Source: a bacterium
GTDB taxonomy: Bacteria > Planctomycetota > UBA1135 > GCA-002686595
Direction of reading: 5' to 3'
Length of the DNA stretch: 34,816 nucleotides
Assembly: GCA_030428395.1 (NCBI GenBank)
Contig: JAUIDW010000020.1
Span: 1-34,816 of the forward strand
A program made the translations under genes and the position numbers. The notes under the pieces are model-generated. The model did not search any database. It was not told the DNA's origin and saw only the letters and a program-made list of their open reading frames with translations. Shown in pieces: positions 25,468 through 33,564 of this stretch; position 1 is the stretch's first letter, and each line of letters begins with the position of its first letter.

Positions 25468-27453
25468 ATGACGAGCGCGGACGAGCTCGCGCCGGAGACC
25501 GTCCGGCTGCGCCCCGAGCAGCTCGACGAGCGGCTCGTCCGGTACGAGGTGCTGCGCGCGATCGGCCACGGCTCGATGGGCCTGGTGTACGAGGCGCGCC
25601 AGCCCGGCGTCGGGCGCCGCGTGGCCATCAAGGTGCTGCCGCCGCACCTGGCGCTGCGCGAGCGCACGGTGCGCCGCTTCCTGCGCGAGGCTGCCGCGAT
25701 GGGCCGCCTGGCGCACCCGAACATCGTCGACATCTTCGAGGTCGAGACCTCCGGCGACCTGCACTACTTCGCCATGCGCTTCGTCGAGGGGCCGCCGCTC
25801 GACGTCGTGCTGCGCGCCGGCCCGCTCGCCATCCAGGACGTCGTGAACATCGGCAAGGACGTGGCGCGCGCGCTGGCCCACGCCCACGCCCGGGGCGTGA
25901 TGCACCGCGACATCAAGCCGTCGAACCTGCTGCGCGACGGCGACCACGTGGTGCTGACCGACTTCGGCCTGGCGCGCCCGCTCGACGGGCGCGAGACCGG
26001 GACGATGACCGAGTCGGGCGACCTCGTGGGCACGCCGCTCTACATGGCGCCCGAGCAGATCGCGGGCGAGATGGACCGCATCGACGGGCGCTGCGACGTG
26101 TGGGGCCTGGGCGTCACGCTGTACGAGCTGCTCGTGCAGCGCCCGCCGTTCACCGGGCCCAACGCGCAGTCGATCCTGAACAGCATCCTGAGCCGCGAGC
26201 CGCCGCGGCTGCGCCGCCTGCGCGACGACGTCCCGCGCGACCTCGAGGCGATCGTCTTCAAGTGCCTCGAGAAGGACTCCGGGCGCCGCTACTCCGGCGC
26301 GGCGGCCCTGCTCGAGGACCTCGAGGCGTTCGAGGCCGGCAGCCCCGTCAGCGCCCGCGCGCCGCGCTTCTTCGACCCGGCGCTGCGCTGGGTGCGCCGC
26401 CGGCCGGTCGAGTCGCTCGTGGCGCTGGCCATGGCGCTGCTCGTGGCGCTCTTCTGGCGCTCGGCCCAGGAGTCGTCGCGGGCCCTCGAGAACACGCTGG
26501 ACGACCTCGACCGCGAGGTGATCAACACGCGCGCGGCCCAGCGCGAGGTCGACCGCGTGCAGGAGCTCCGCGAGAGCGCCCACGCGCGCGAGCAGATCCT
26601 GGAGGCGCGCATCCTCTGGGCGAGCGGCGACGAGCTCCAGCGCCGGCGGGCGCAGACCGACCTCGAGTACCTGCTCGAGGCCTACCCGTACGAGACGCAC
26701 CCCGAGATCGCGCTCGACGCGATGGAGACCTACGCCGCCTGGATGCACGCCCAGGGGCGCGACGGCGAGGTGCTCGGGCTGTTCGGCGGCCTGGCGCCGG
26801 CGGCCGGTCCCGGCCCGGGCTCGCAGTCGGAGGACCTGGCCCTGCGCGCGGCCATGTGGACGGGCCTCGAGCGCTACCGCGAGGCGCTGGCGGCGCACCG
26901 CGAGCGCGCGCGGCTCGCGCCCCGCGACCCGCGGCCGTTCCTCGACGCCGCGGGGATCCTGCGGCGCATGGCGGAGGGCCAGCGCGCGACGCTCGAGGAG
27001 GACCGGCGCCTCGCCAACCTGCACGCCGCGCTGCGCTTCCACGCCGACGCGCTCGAGCTGGCGGTGCCCGCCGCCGACCGCGAGTGCATCACGGAGGTGC
27101 TGATCGACCGCGCCCGCTGCTGGCTCGAGCTCGGCCTGACCGACGAGGCGCAGCGCGACCTCGAGCGCCTGCTCGAGCACGACCCCGCGCGGGCCGACGC
27201 GCGCGCGCTGCTGTTCGCCGCGGAGCGCGGCGGGCTGGCGGCCGTGGCCGAGCTCGCCGCCGAGCCGGAGCCCGCCGCGGTGCCGCCGGCCGAGCCGCTG
27301 ACGCTCGAGTCGATCCAGCCGGTGGACCTGAACACGCGCGACCTCGAGGAGGCGGGCGAGGGCTTCCGCGTGCTGTTCCGCGGCCTGGGCGAGCTGCTGG
27401 GCCAGCCCGAGCCCGCGGCGGACGACGCCGCGCCGGAGGAGGACGCGCAGTAG
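25468..27453 (+). CDS. Membrane Ser/Thr protein kinase with helical C-terminal region
   Basis: The 661-residue product has a complete Hanks-type kinase domain at residues 27-290: glycine loop GHGSMG (33-38), catalytic Lys55, HRDIKPSN with Asp148, TDFGLA with Asp165 and MAPEQ at 193-197. A membrane helix at about 314-330 (ESLVALAMALLVALFW) separates it from a coiled-coil-like stretch (about 336-375) and a helical TPR-like sensor region, ending in an acidic tail. Such planctomycete and myxobacterial kinases sense signals outside the membrane and phosphorylate cytoplasmic Ser/Thr targets. GAGG precedes the ATG at 25468. Being 10 bases after kdsA, it is likely co-transcribed with the envelope genes. 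It converges on the DUF3352-like gene with a 24-base gap. Confidence 0.93.
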   Translation: MTSADELAPETVRLRPEQLDERLVRYEVLRAIGHGSMGLVYEARQPGVGRRVAIKVLPPHLALRERTVRRFLREAAAMGRLAHPNIVDIFEVETSGDLHYFAMRFVEGPPLDVVLRAGPLAIQDVVNIGKDVARALAHAHARGVMHRDIKPSNLLRDGDHVVLTDFGLARPLDGRETGTMTESGDLVGTPLYMAPEQIAGEMDRIDGRCDVWGLGVTLYELLVQRPPFTGPNAQSILNSILSREPPRLRRLRDDVPRDLEAIVFKCLEKDSGRRYSGAAALLEDLEAFEAGSPVSARAPRFFDPALRWVRRRPVESLVALAMALLVALFWRSAQESSRALENTLDDLDREVINTRAAQREVDRVQELRESAHAREQILEARILWASGDELQRRRAQTDLEYLLEAYPYETHPEIALDAMETYAAWMHAQGRDGEVLGLFGGLAPAAGPGPGSQSEDLALRAAMWTGLERYREALAAHRERARLAPRDPRPFLDAAGILRRMAEGQRATLEEDRRLANLHAALRFHADALELAVPAADRECITEVLIDRARCWLELGLTDEAQRDLERLLEHDPARADARALLFAAERGGLAAVAELAAEPEPAAVPPAEPLTLESIQPVDLNTRDLEEAGEGFRVLFRGLGELLGQPEPAADDAAPEEDAQ

Positions 27454-27477
27454 CCCGCCGGCGCCGCTGCGGGTCGC

Positions 27478-29355
27478 TCAGAACAGCAGCAGCAGGCCGC
27501 CGAGCAGCCCGCGGCCGCGCCACTCGAGCGCGCCGGGCCGGTCCAGGACGACCACGGTCGACTCCCCCACCTCGCCGGCGATCTCGGGCGCCGTCGGCAG
27601 CCCGTCCGCCGCCGCGCCGATCTCCATGCGCAGGCCGAGCAGCGCCAGCGGCCACAGCCGCTCGACCACCTGCCCGGAGCGCGTGTGCACGAAGAGCCCC
27701 GTGCGCTCGTAGGCGCCGTCGTCCCCGCGCCCCGCGAAGCAGCCCTGCAGGCCCTTCCAGACGGACGCGATGGCGGCCTCGCGGTCGGCCAGGCGCTCGC
27801 GCTGCCGGGCGTTCAGGTAGGCCTTCATCGAGCGCGCGTCCTCCGCCAGCACGAGCAGGTCGCCGACGCGCGTCCAGGCCACGTGGTCGAAGGCGTCGTG
27901 GCGGGCGATCCAGAAGCTCGCGCCCGCGTGCACGTCGCACACGACGGTGGCGCCGCCGCCCTCGAGGTGCACGTCCCCGTCCGCCAGGTCGGCCGCCGCC
28001 TCGTGGCGCTCGAGCTCGGCCGCCAGCGCGGGGCCCAGCGGCGCCGCCAGGTACACGAGCGGGCGCGGCGAGAGCGTCGGGCGCGCGAACAGCACGAACT
28101 CCGGGCCCAGGGCGCCGGGCGCGAGGGCCGCGCCCAGGCCCGGCACGTCCTCCATCGCGCGCCAGTGCCGGCGCAGGTCGCGGTAGACGTCGGGGTCCGC
28201 CCACAGGGCGAGCTCGGTCAGCTCGTTCGCGACGTCGCGGGCCGAGCGCGGCATGCCCAGCACGAGCAGCGTGTCGGCGGTCAGCGCGCCGAGCGAGCGC
28301 CACGCCGCCGGCGCCGCGCGGACGAGCCCGTGCAGCCCGGAGCGGCCCTCGCGGCGCAGCTCCATCCAGGAGACGAGCTGGCCGTCGCGCTCGCCGAGCC
28401 CCAGCGCGACGTCGCCGAAGTCGTTCAGCCCGAGCGCGCACAGCAGCGAGCGCGCGTCGTCGTCGTCGAAGGCCAGGCGGCGCGTCAGCGCGGGCGCGTG
28501 GCCCCACACCCACAGGCTCTGCCCGGCGGCGAGGGCGGCGCGCCGCGCGGCGTGGAACGGCGTGCCGGTCGGGGACGACGGAGCGCGACGCAGCTGCTGG
28601 CCGAGCCCCTCGTCGGCGGTCCAGGCGAGCAGGCCGTCGCGCAGCACGAGCCACGTCGTGCCGACGCCCGGCCCCTCGAGACGGTACGAGCACGCAGCGC
28701 CCGGCGCGTCGGGCTCGGTGCGCAGCGACGTGCGCTCGCTGCCCTCGGCCAGGCGCTCGAAGGCCGGCATCAGGTCGGCCGCGAGCACCTCGGCGCCCCC
28801 GGGTCGCAGGGACCAGCCCATGGCCCACGACGGCGGCCGGTCCTCCCACGGCTCGCCCACGACGAACGCGTAGGAGAGGCGCCCGCCGCCGGCGTGCGCG
28901 ATGCGCTCGACCTGGTCGGGCTCGAGGCCGAGGTGGTCCGCGCCGACGCGCTCGACGAGCTGCCGCACGAGCGCCTCCCAGAGGTCCAGCCCCTCGGCCA
29001 GGCCGGCGAAGGGGTGCAGCACGACGGACTGTTCGCGCCCCGAGGCGTCGACGCCCAGCGTGGGCAGGAGGTCCAGGTCGCCCATCAGGCGGCCGAGCGG
29101 AGCGCGCGCGACGTCGCTGCCCAGGGCCGCGAAGTCGAAGATCTCGAGGTACGCGTCGGGCTCCGCGAAGTGCCCGGCGAGCGAGCCGCGCAGGTCGTCG
29201 GGCGCTCCGGCGACGGGACCGGGGTCCCGGGCCGGCGCGGACCCGTGGCCCGGCGCGGGGTGCTGGAACGGCGCGGCGAGCGCGGGCGCGGCGAGGAACG
29301 GCACGGCGGCGGCCACGGCCGCGGCGCCGGCGCGGGGAAGCGGAGGGAGGATCAT
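27478..29355 (-). CDS. Secreted DUF3352-like protein of unknown function, sigma-54 promoter upstream
   Basis: The 625-residue product starts with a signal peptide (hydrophobic AAAVAAAVPFLAAPALAAP, cleavage near residue 28). The mature protein has repeated alternating strands and helices with short motifs such as DDLRGSLAGHF, YLEIFDFAALG, LLVLGMPRSARDVANELTEL and ALVRQLVERVG. Its overall design, with LVLAEDARSMKAYLNARQ near residue 510, resembles the DUF3352-like proteins of planctomycetes, whose role is not known. No catalytic motif is seen. A near-consensus sigma-54 promoter lies about 75-90 bases upstream, and the next gene upstream on the same strand group encodes a sigma-54 activator, so conditional expression is likely. 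Confidence 0.72.
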   Translation of the reverse strand: MILPPLPRAGAAAVAAAVPFLAAPALAAPFQHPAPGHGSAPARDPGPVAGAPDDLRGSLAGHFAEPDAYLEIFDFAALGSDVARAPLGRLMGDLDLLPTLGVDASGREQSVVLHPFAGLAEGLDLWEALVRQLVERVGADHLGLEPDQVERIAHAGGGRLSYAFVVGEPWEDRPPSWAMGWSLRPGGAEVLAADLMPAFERLAEGSERTSLRTEPDAPGAACSYRLEGPGVGTTWLVLRDGLLAWTADEGLGQQLRRAPSSPTGTPFHAARRAALAAGQSLWVWGHAPALTRRLAFDDDDARSLLCALGLNDFGDVALGLGERDGQLVSWMELRREGRSGLHGLVRAAPAAWRSLGALTADTLLVLGMPRSARDVANELTELALWADPDVYRDLRRHWRAMEDVPGLGAALAPGALGPEFVLFARPTLSPRPLVYLAAPLGPALAAELERHEAAADLADGDVHLEGGGATVVCDVHAGASFWIARHDAFDHVAWTRVGDLLVLAEDARSMKAYLNARQRERLADREAAIASVWKGLQGCFAGRGDDGAYERTGLFVHTRSGQVVERLWPLALLGLRMEIGAAADGLPTAPEIAGEVGESTVVVLDRPGALEWRGRGLLGGLLLLF

Positions 29356-29429
29356 CGGGGCAGGAGCGCGAGCGGAGAGGAGCCGCGGCGGCCGCAGGTG
29401 GGACGGGCCGCCGCGCGAGCTCCCGGAGT

Positions 29430-29445
29430 GGCAAATGACGTGCCG
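29430..29445 (-). promoter_or_regulatory. Sigma-54 (-24/-12) promoter for the DUF3352-like gene
   Basis: Read on the minus strand, CGGCACGTCATTTGCC matches the sigma-54 consensus TGGCACG-N4-TTGC at every core position except the first T. The invariant GG (29444-29443) and GC (29432-29431) are separated by exactly 10 bases. The predicted start of transcription is about 29419, some 64 bases before the ATG at 29355. It lies between this gene and a sigma-54 activator gene. Confidence 0.72.
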
Positions 29446-29578
29446 CCGATCCGCGCCGCCGGGAGCGCGCGGGGGCGGCCCGGCGCGCGCGCGTCCGGCG
29501 CCCGCGTGCCAGAGCTGCCCACCCCGGCGCCGACCGGCCGGAGCTGCGCGGTCCGCCCGCCGGGGAGCGCGGGGCGGC

Positions 29579-31225
29579 TCACTCGATCCCCAGGGACTTG
29601 AGGCGGTTGTAGAAGGTGCGCCGCGGGATGCCGAGCATGCGCGCGGCCTCCCCGCGCTTGCCGCCGGTGGCCTCGAGCGTCGCGCGGATGAGGTCCGCCT
29701 CCACGTCGGCCATGCGGCGGCCGACGAGGCCGGCGACGTCGACCGGCCCGGTCCGCGGGGCGCGCTCGAGGTGCGCGACCAGCTCCGGGCCGAGCTCGTC
29801 GCCGCCCAGGGCGATCATCCGCGTGACCTCGTTCTCGAGCTCGCGCACGTTGCCGGGCCAGTCGTGCTGGACGAGCGCCGCGAGGCACTCTGGCGTCAGC
29901 CGCGGCGCGGGCTTGCCGGACTTCGCCGCCGCGGCGGCCACGAAGCGCTCGACGAGCTCGGGGATGTCCTCGCGCCGCTCGCGCAGGGCCGGCACGTCGA
30001 CCTGCACGACCTTCAGGCGGTAGTAGAGGTCCTCGCGGAAGTTGCCGAGCTCGACCTCGCGCGCCAGGTCGCGGTGCGTGGCCGACACGACGCGCACGTC
30101 GACGGAGACCTCCTCGCTGCCGCCGACCGGGCGCACGGTCTTCTCCTGCAGCACGCGCAGCAGCTTGGCCTGCAGGGCCAGGCTCATCTCGCCGATCTCG
30201 TCGAGGAACAGCACGCCGCCGCCGGCGGCCTCCACCAGCCCGCGGCGGTCGCGGTGCGCGCCCGTGTAGGCGCCCTTCACCGCGCCGAAGAGCTCGCTCT
30301 CGAGCAGGCCCTCGGCGATCGCGCCGCAGTTGACGCCCACGAAGGGCCGCTCGCGGCGCGGCCCGTGGGCGTGCAGCGCGCGCGCGACGAGCTCCTTGCC
30401 CGTCCCGCTCTCGCCGACCAGCAGCACGGGGAAGTCGCCCTCCAGCACGCGGTCGACCACCGCCAGCATGGCGGTCATCGCCCGGCCGCGGCCGATCAGG
30501 TCGGGGTACTCGTGGCGCAGGCTCGCGGGGACGGGCCCGATCGACTGGCTGAGCGACTCGAGCGCCTCGGAGCGGTCCTTCAGCTCCGCCTGCAGCGCCG
30601 TGTTGGCCTCCTCGAGGCTGCGGCGCACGCGCTCGTTCTCCGCGAGCAGCCGCACGCGCTCCATGGCGACCGCGGCCTGGTCCGCGAAGGCCTCGAGGAT
30701 GTCCTGGGCCGCCTCGTCGAACTGCCCCTGGGCGAAGCGGTTGTCGACGTACAGGCAGCCGATCACGCGCTCGAGGCGCATGGGGACGCACAGCACGCTG
30801 CGCAGCTTCAGCTCGGTCACCGACGCCGCCGGCAGCAGCGCCTCGTCGTTCACGGCGTCGGCGGAGCGGAACGGCTCGCCCGACTCGAGCACCTGGGACG
30901 TGATCGAGCGGCTCACCTTCTTCAGCGCGCGGCGCACGTTCTCGCGGTCGATGTTGCGCGCCGCCACGACCTCCCAGCGCGGCTCGCCGGCCGGGTCGTC
31001 CGCCGCGGCCCCGGCGTCCGCGTCGCCCCGCGAGGCGAAGTCGCCGGAGCGGATGAGGAAGCCGCGCTCGGCGCCGACGAGCTCGATGGCGGCGTCGAGG
31101 ATGCGGTCCGGCAGCGCCTCGGGACGCGGCGCGCGCGCCAGCTCCTTGTTCAGCTCGAGGATCCGCAGCAGGGGCTCGCGCGCCCCCTCCTCCCCGGCCT
31201 CGCTGCGCTTCAGGAAGCGGAACAC
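29579..31225 (-). CDS. Sigma-54-dependent transcriptional activator with GAF domain
   Basis: The 548-residue product has a GAF sensor domain (about residues 35-195, with [20 protein letters not shown]), a coiled linker (about 195-230), the AAA+ sigma-54 interaction domain with Walker A GESGTGKE (271-278), GAYTGA (318-323, the loop that contacts sigma-54), Walker B VLFLDE and NCGAI, then a Fis-type helix-turn-helix at the C-terminus ([20 protein letters not shown]). It has no receiver domain, so activation is probably by a small ligand, a redox signal or protein contact through GAF. The start is GTG at 31225, six bases after the NifU-like stop, indicating one operon. A likely target is the sigma-54 promoter 134 bases downstream of its stop. 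Confidence 0.93.
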   Translation of the reverse strand: MFRFLKRSEAGEEGAREPLLRILELNKELARAPRPEALPDRILDAAIELVGAERGFLIRSGDFASRGDADAGAAADDPAGEPRWEVVAARNIDRENVRRALKKVSRSITSQVLESGEPFRSADAVNDEALLPAASVTELKLRSVLCVPMRLERVIGCLYVDNRFAQGQFDEAAQDILEAFADQAAVAMERVRLLAENERVRRSLEEANTALQAELKDRSEALESLSQSIGPVPASLRHEYPDLIGRGRAMTAMLAVVDRVLEGDFPVLLVGESGTGKELVARALHAHGPRRERPFVGVNCGAIAEGLLESELFGAVKGAYTGAHRDRRGLVEAAGGGVLFLDEIGEMSLALQAKLLRVLQEKTVRPVGGSEEVSVDVRVVSATHRDLAREVELGNFREDLYYRLKVVQVDVPALRERREDIPELVERFVAAAAAKSGKPAPRLTPECLAALVQHDWPGNVRELENEVTRMIALGGDELGPELVAHLERAPRTGPVDVAGLVGRRMADVEADLIRATLEATGGKRGEAARMLGIPRRTFYNRLKSLGIE

Positions 31226-31231
31226 GGGCGC

Positions 31232-31648
31232 TCAGCCGGTCGAGCGGACCTCGCCGGGGGGGGACGCTTCGGCGCGGTCGAGCGCCTGCTGGAGGGCCCG
31301 GGTGACCACCGCCGGGGCGTGGGACTTGCCGGGCGGGACGCCGCCCGCCTCGCGGGCCAGGGCGGCGACGTCGAGCGCCCGGGCCTGGGCGAGGGAAAGA
31401 CCTTCCACCGACGACGCGGCGAGCGAGCCGCACGCGATCACGGAGCTGCACGCCTGGGCCTGGAAGCGCGCCTCGTGGACGCGCCCGTCGCCGACGCGGA
31501 CCCACAGGTGCAGCTCGTCGCCGCAGGCCTCGTTGCGGGCGACGCCCTGCCCGACCCGGGAGCTCCCCGGCGGCGACGACGCCTCGAGCCGCCCGACGTT
31601 GCGGGGCGCGTCGAAGTGGTCGCGCAGGAGACCGCTCAGGGACCGCAT
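31232..31648 (-). CDS. NifU/IscU-like Fe-S scaffold protein lacking the third cysteine
   Basis: The 138-residue product resembles the N-terminal scaffold domain of NifU/IscU: LLRDHFDAPRNVGRL, then ARNEACGDEL with Cys42 (canonical NPxCGD) and FQAQACSSVIAC with Cys67 (canonical GCAIS), both cluster ligands. At the third ligand position, canonical KIHC, it reads GKSHAP: His110 is kept but Ala111 replaces Cys. Cluster assembly may therefore be altered, or Cys73 may serve. No cysteine desulfurase, ferredoxin or other isc/suf gene is nearby. The gene precedes the sigma-54 activator by six bases, which suggests it feeds a signal to or shares a condition with that regulator. The ATG at 31648 has no Shine-Dalgarno and may be leaderless. 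Confidence 0.82.
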   Translation of the reverse strand: MRSLSGLLRDHFDAPRNVGRLEASSPPGSSRVGQGVARNEACGDELHLWVRVGDGRVHEARFQAQACSSVIACGSLAASSVEGLSLAQARALDVAALAREAGGVPPGKSHAPAVVTRALQQALDRAEASPPGEVRSTG

Positions 31649-31655
31649 CGCGGCC

Positions 31656-31683
31656 AAATTACCAGAGCCCCCCGCCCCCACAA
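31656..31683 (-). promoter_or_regulatory. Possible promoter of the NifU-like / sigma-54 activator operon
   Basis: On the minus strand TTGTGG (31683-31678) and TAATTT (31661-31656) are 16 bases apart. The -10 ends seven bases before the ATG at 31648, so a transcript would start at or near the start codon (leaderless). Both hexamers are only half-matches. Confidence 0.35.
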
Positions 31684-31749
31684 AACGAGCCGGGAACGGG
31701 GGTTCCGCGCGCCTCCCCGCAACGACCGCCGAAACCGCCCGGGCCCGGT

Positions 31750-31778
31750 TTGCCCGCCCGGGAGTTCGCATGTACTGT
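31750..31778 (+). promoter_or_regulatory. Possible promoter of the candidate non-coding RNA
   Basis: TTGCCC at 31750-31755 and TACTGT at 31773-31778, with an ideal 17-base spacer and TG directly before the -10. It would start transcription near 31785, just before the first hairpin of the RNA below. Confidence 0.4.
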
Positions 31779-31784
31779 TCCGCG

Positions 31785-32179
31785 CCTTTTCTCCGGGGCA
31801 GCCCCCCGGAGCGGAGTTCCTCCACCGCCGGAGAGGGGCGACGGGTCGCTGGACCCGAAAGTCCTTCCACCCGTCGGCGGGGCCTCCTCGAGCCACTCCA
31901 TGCGTTCCAAGAGGTTCGACGAGACCGGATTCGCCTGCAGTCCAGGGCGCCGCGTACCCGATGGGGACCGGGCCACGCGGCGCCTTGGGGAGGAGATGAC
32001 GTCGGCGCGGGCACGTGGGGATATGCCCGTCGTCCGACTCGTCCCGGGGTACGGCCTCGCGCCGTGCCGATCACGATGGGGAGCGCCCTGATGGGGATCG
32101 GAGCGCTGTGATCCGCGAGTCACTCGCGTATCGGGACTGCGGGGGTATGGGCACGCGCTCCATGCCCCCGCTCTTTTTT
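31785..32179 (+). ncRNA. Candidate structured non-coding RNA with five TGGGGA motifs, family unrecognised
   Basis: No convincing protein frame exists here on either strand, yet the plus strand shows a chain of stems: 31791-31811 (8 bp), 31839-31876 (8 bp, with inner 31851-31864), 31946-31984 (10 bp GGCGCCGCGT/ACGCGGCGCC, with inner CCCG/CGGG), 32007-32030 (7 bp), 32048-32068 (8 bp), 32069-32113 (GATCAC/GTGATC plus AGCGC/GCGCT), 32114-32128 (6 bp) and a terminator. TGGGGA occurs five times, at 31962, 31986, 32016, 32077 and 32092, each in a predicted loop, internal loop or junction. The sequence lacks the hallmarks of RNase P RNA, tmRNA, SRP RNA and 6S RNA. Loop-exposed GGA repeats recall CsrA/RsmA-sequestering RNAs, but this is inference. 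The ends are set by the putative promoter and the terminator. Confidence 0.55.
32139..32179 (+). terminator. Strong intrinsic terminator of the candidate RNA
   Basis: GCGGGGGTATGG (32139-32150) pairs with CCATGCCCCCGC (32160-32171) over 12 bp with one G-U pair, around a nine-base loop, and is followed by TCTTTTTT. The T run lies only on the plus-strand side, so the transcript it ends must run rightward; no plus-strand protein gene lies upstream within 4 kb. Confidence 0.88.
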
Positions 32180-32261
32180 GGAGCGCGACCTCGCGCCGAC
32201 GGAGAGGCCGGGGGCCGACCGGAGTCCCCGGCGCGGTCGCCGCGCGCGCACGGGTCGCCGC

Positions 32262-33074
32262 TCAGGGCTCGGAGTGCGTCCGGAAGCGCTCCTGCAGGCG
32301 CTCGATCAGCCGCGCGTGGATCTTGCAGACGCGCGACTCGGACAGGTCGGTCAGGAGGCCGATCTCGCGCATCGGCAGCTCCTCCCAGTACTTCAGGTAG
32401 ACGATCCGGTACTCCAGGTCGCTGAGGCGCTGGGAGATCAGGCCGAGCAGCTCGTCGCGGGTCAGGCGCTCGCCCGGGGGGTCGCTGGAGGGGTCGGCGA
32501 CGACCTCGAGGTTGTGGGCCTCGTCCGACGAGTCGTCGCTGCTCGCCATCGAGCCCGTGGGGCTGCCCGGGAGGCCCGTGCCGAAGGCCGCCTGGTACTC
32601 CTCGGCGGAGAGCTCCAGGGCGTCGGCGATCTCGTGCCCCGTCGGCTCGCGGCCGCAGGAAGCCCGCAGGCGCTCGACGGCGCGCTTGTGGCGCTCCATC
32701 CGGTGCCGCCAGGGCCGCGGCAGCCAGTCCTGGGTCCGGAGCTCGTCCAGGAGGGCGCCCTTCACGCGCAGCTCGCAGTACGACTCGAAGCGCACGCCCC
32801 GTTCGGGGTCGAAGCTGCTCACCGCGGACATCAGCCCCACGTTGCCGGCGGTCTGCAGGTCCCCGCGGTCGACCGTGCGGGGCAGCCGCAGGGCGAAGCG
32901 GCGCACGATGTCGCGCACGAGCCCCTGGTAGTGCTCGACCAGCCGGTTGCGCGTCCGGTCGGAGGGGCGCCGTCGATGCGCGGCCCAGAGGCGAACCGCC
33001 GGGTCCTTGCGGCCCCCGCGGGACGAACTCCCCTTCGACGTTGCTCGAGGCGCTCTCGGTGCGGTGGATCCCAT
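32262..33074 (-). CDS. Sigma factor of the FliA/WhiG family
   Basis: The 270-residue product has region 2 at about residues 42-115 (RNRLVEHYQGLVRDIVRRFA, LRLPRTVDRGDLQTAGNVGL, FDPERGVRFESYCELRVKGA, LLDELR), a region 3 helix bundle including RMERHKRAVERL, and region 4 near the C-terminus (QRLSDLEYRIVYLKYWEELP, MREIGLLTDLSESRVCKIHA). That order, length and the DELRTQDWLPRPWR transition are typical of FliA/WhiG, which direct flagellar or development genes. No flagellar gene is in the window. The first 25 residues are basic and low-complexity. The ATG at 33074 is chosen on length; a GTG further upstream is possible. The gene lies close to the candidate RNA and its 3' end faces the RNA terminator. 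Confidence 0.88.
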   Translation of the reverse strand: MGSTAPRAPRATSKGSSSRGGRKDPAVRLWAAHRRRPSDRTRNRLVEHYQGLVRDIVRRFALRLPRTVDRGDLQTAGNVGLMSAVSSFDPERGVRFESYCELRVKGALLDELRTQDWLPRPWRHRMERHKRAVERLRASCGREPTGHEIADALELSAEEYQAAFGTGLPGSPTGSMASSDDSSDEAHNLEVVADPSSDPPGERLTRDELLGLISQRLSDLEYRIVYLKYWEELPMREIGLLTDLSESRVCKIHARLIERLQERFRTHSEP

Positions 33075-33564
33075 GGGCGGGGTCGTGCCCCGTGCCCGTG
33101 GAACTCGACCCGTGGGGCGCGTTCCACGACAGCGCTGCGCGCGAGTCGTTGCGCTCGACCGCTTCGCTGCGATGGTCGGAATGACTTGTTTTGCGGCGCT
33201 CGTCAAGCACTCGTTCCCCCAGAAACGAACGCGCGAACACCGCGCGCGGTACGAACGTCGCGCGCGCACGGGAACGAAACTGCGCGGTTCGCGAGTTTCC
33301 GCCGGAATGGAGCGCGAGTCCGTTCGTTGCGTTCGCTCGTTCCGCGCCGAACGCGCGCGCTGGTTTTTTTCGGGTTTTGGGTGCGAACCGTGCGTGCAGG
33401 CGCCCGTTGCGTCCCCTCGACGCGTCGTTCGCGCGTGGAACGTCGCGCGTGCGCGCGGCGCGCGTGCGACGGCGGCGGCGAGTGCGCGCGCCACCCCCGG
33501 TGCGCGACGCGACGCCCCGCGCGCGGGCCGTTCTCCACAGCCGGCGGCAGGACGACTCGCCAGG
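33075..33564. other. Gene-poor interval with dense CGAAC/GTTCG motifs and a T7 tract
   Basis: About 490 bases with no convincing coding frame: all open frames are Arg/Ala/Ser-rich. Between 33225 and 33435 the pentamer CGAAC or its complement GTTCG appears nine times, well above a rough expectation of about half a copy, mixed with CGCGCG runs. TTTTTTT lies at 33364-33370 in the most AT-rich patch. TTGACG (minus strand, 33206-33201) could be a -35 for the sigma gene but lacks a good -10. Confidence 0.6.

Noticed and set aside
24495-25733. 412-codon minus-strand frame opposite kdsA
   Set aside because: KdsA motifs and metal ligands are intact on the plus strand; the opposite product has no recognisable features.
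31855-31864. GAAAGTCC resembling the conserved RNase P RNA core
   Set aside because: The flanking bases do not match the GAGGAAAGTCCGGGC core, and the other conserved RNase P blocks are absent. The bases are better explained by the GGAC/GTCC hairpin.
31910-31925. GGTTCGAC resembling a tRNA T-arm
   Set aside because: No acceptor, D or anticodon arms can be folded around it.
31995-32090. 31-codon ORF preceded by GGAGG inside the candidate RNA
   Set aside because: The purine-rich stretch ends directly at the ATG, too close for a ribosome site; the peptide is not protein-like, and the same bases form stems and TGGGGA loops.
33364-33370. T7 tract as an intrinsic terminator
   Set aside because: The nearest stem (GCGTTCG/CGAACGC) ends several bases earlier and has a 12-base loop, and no plus-strand gene lies upstream to be terminated.
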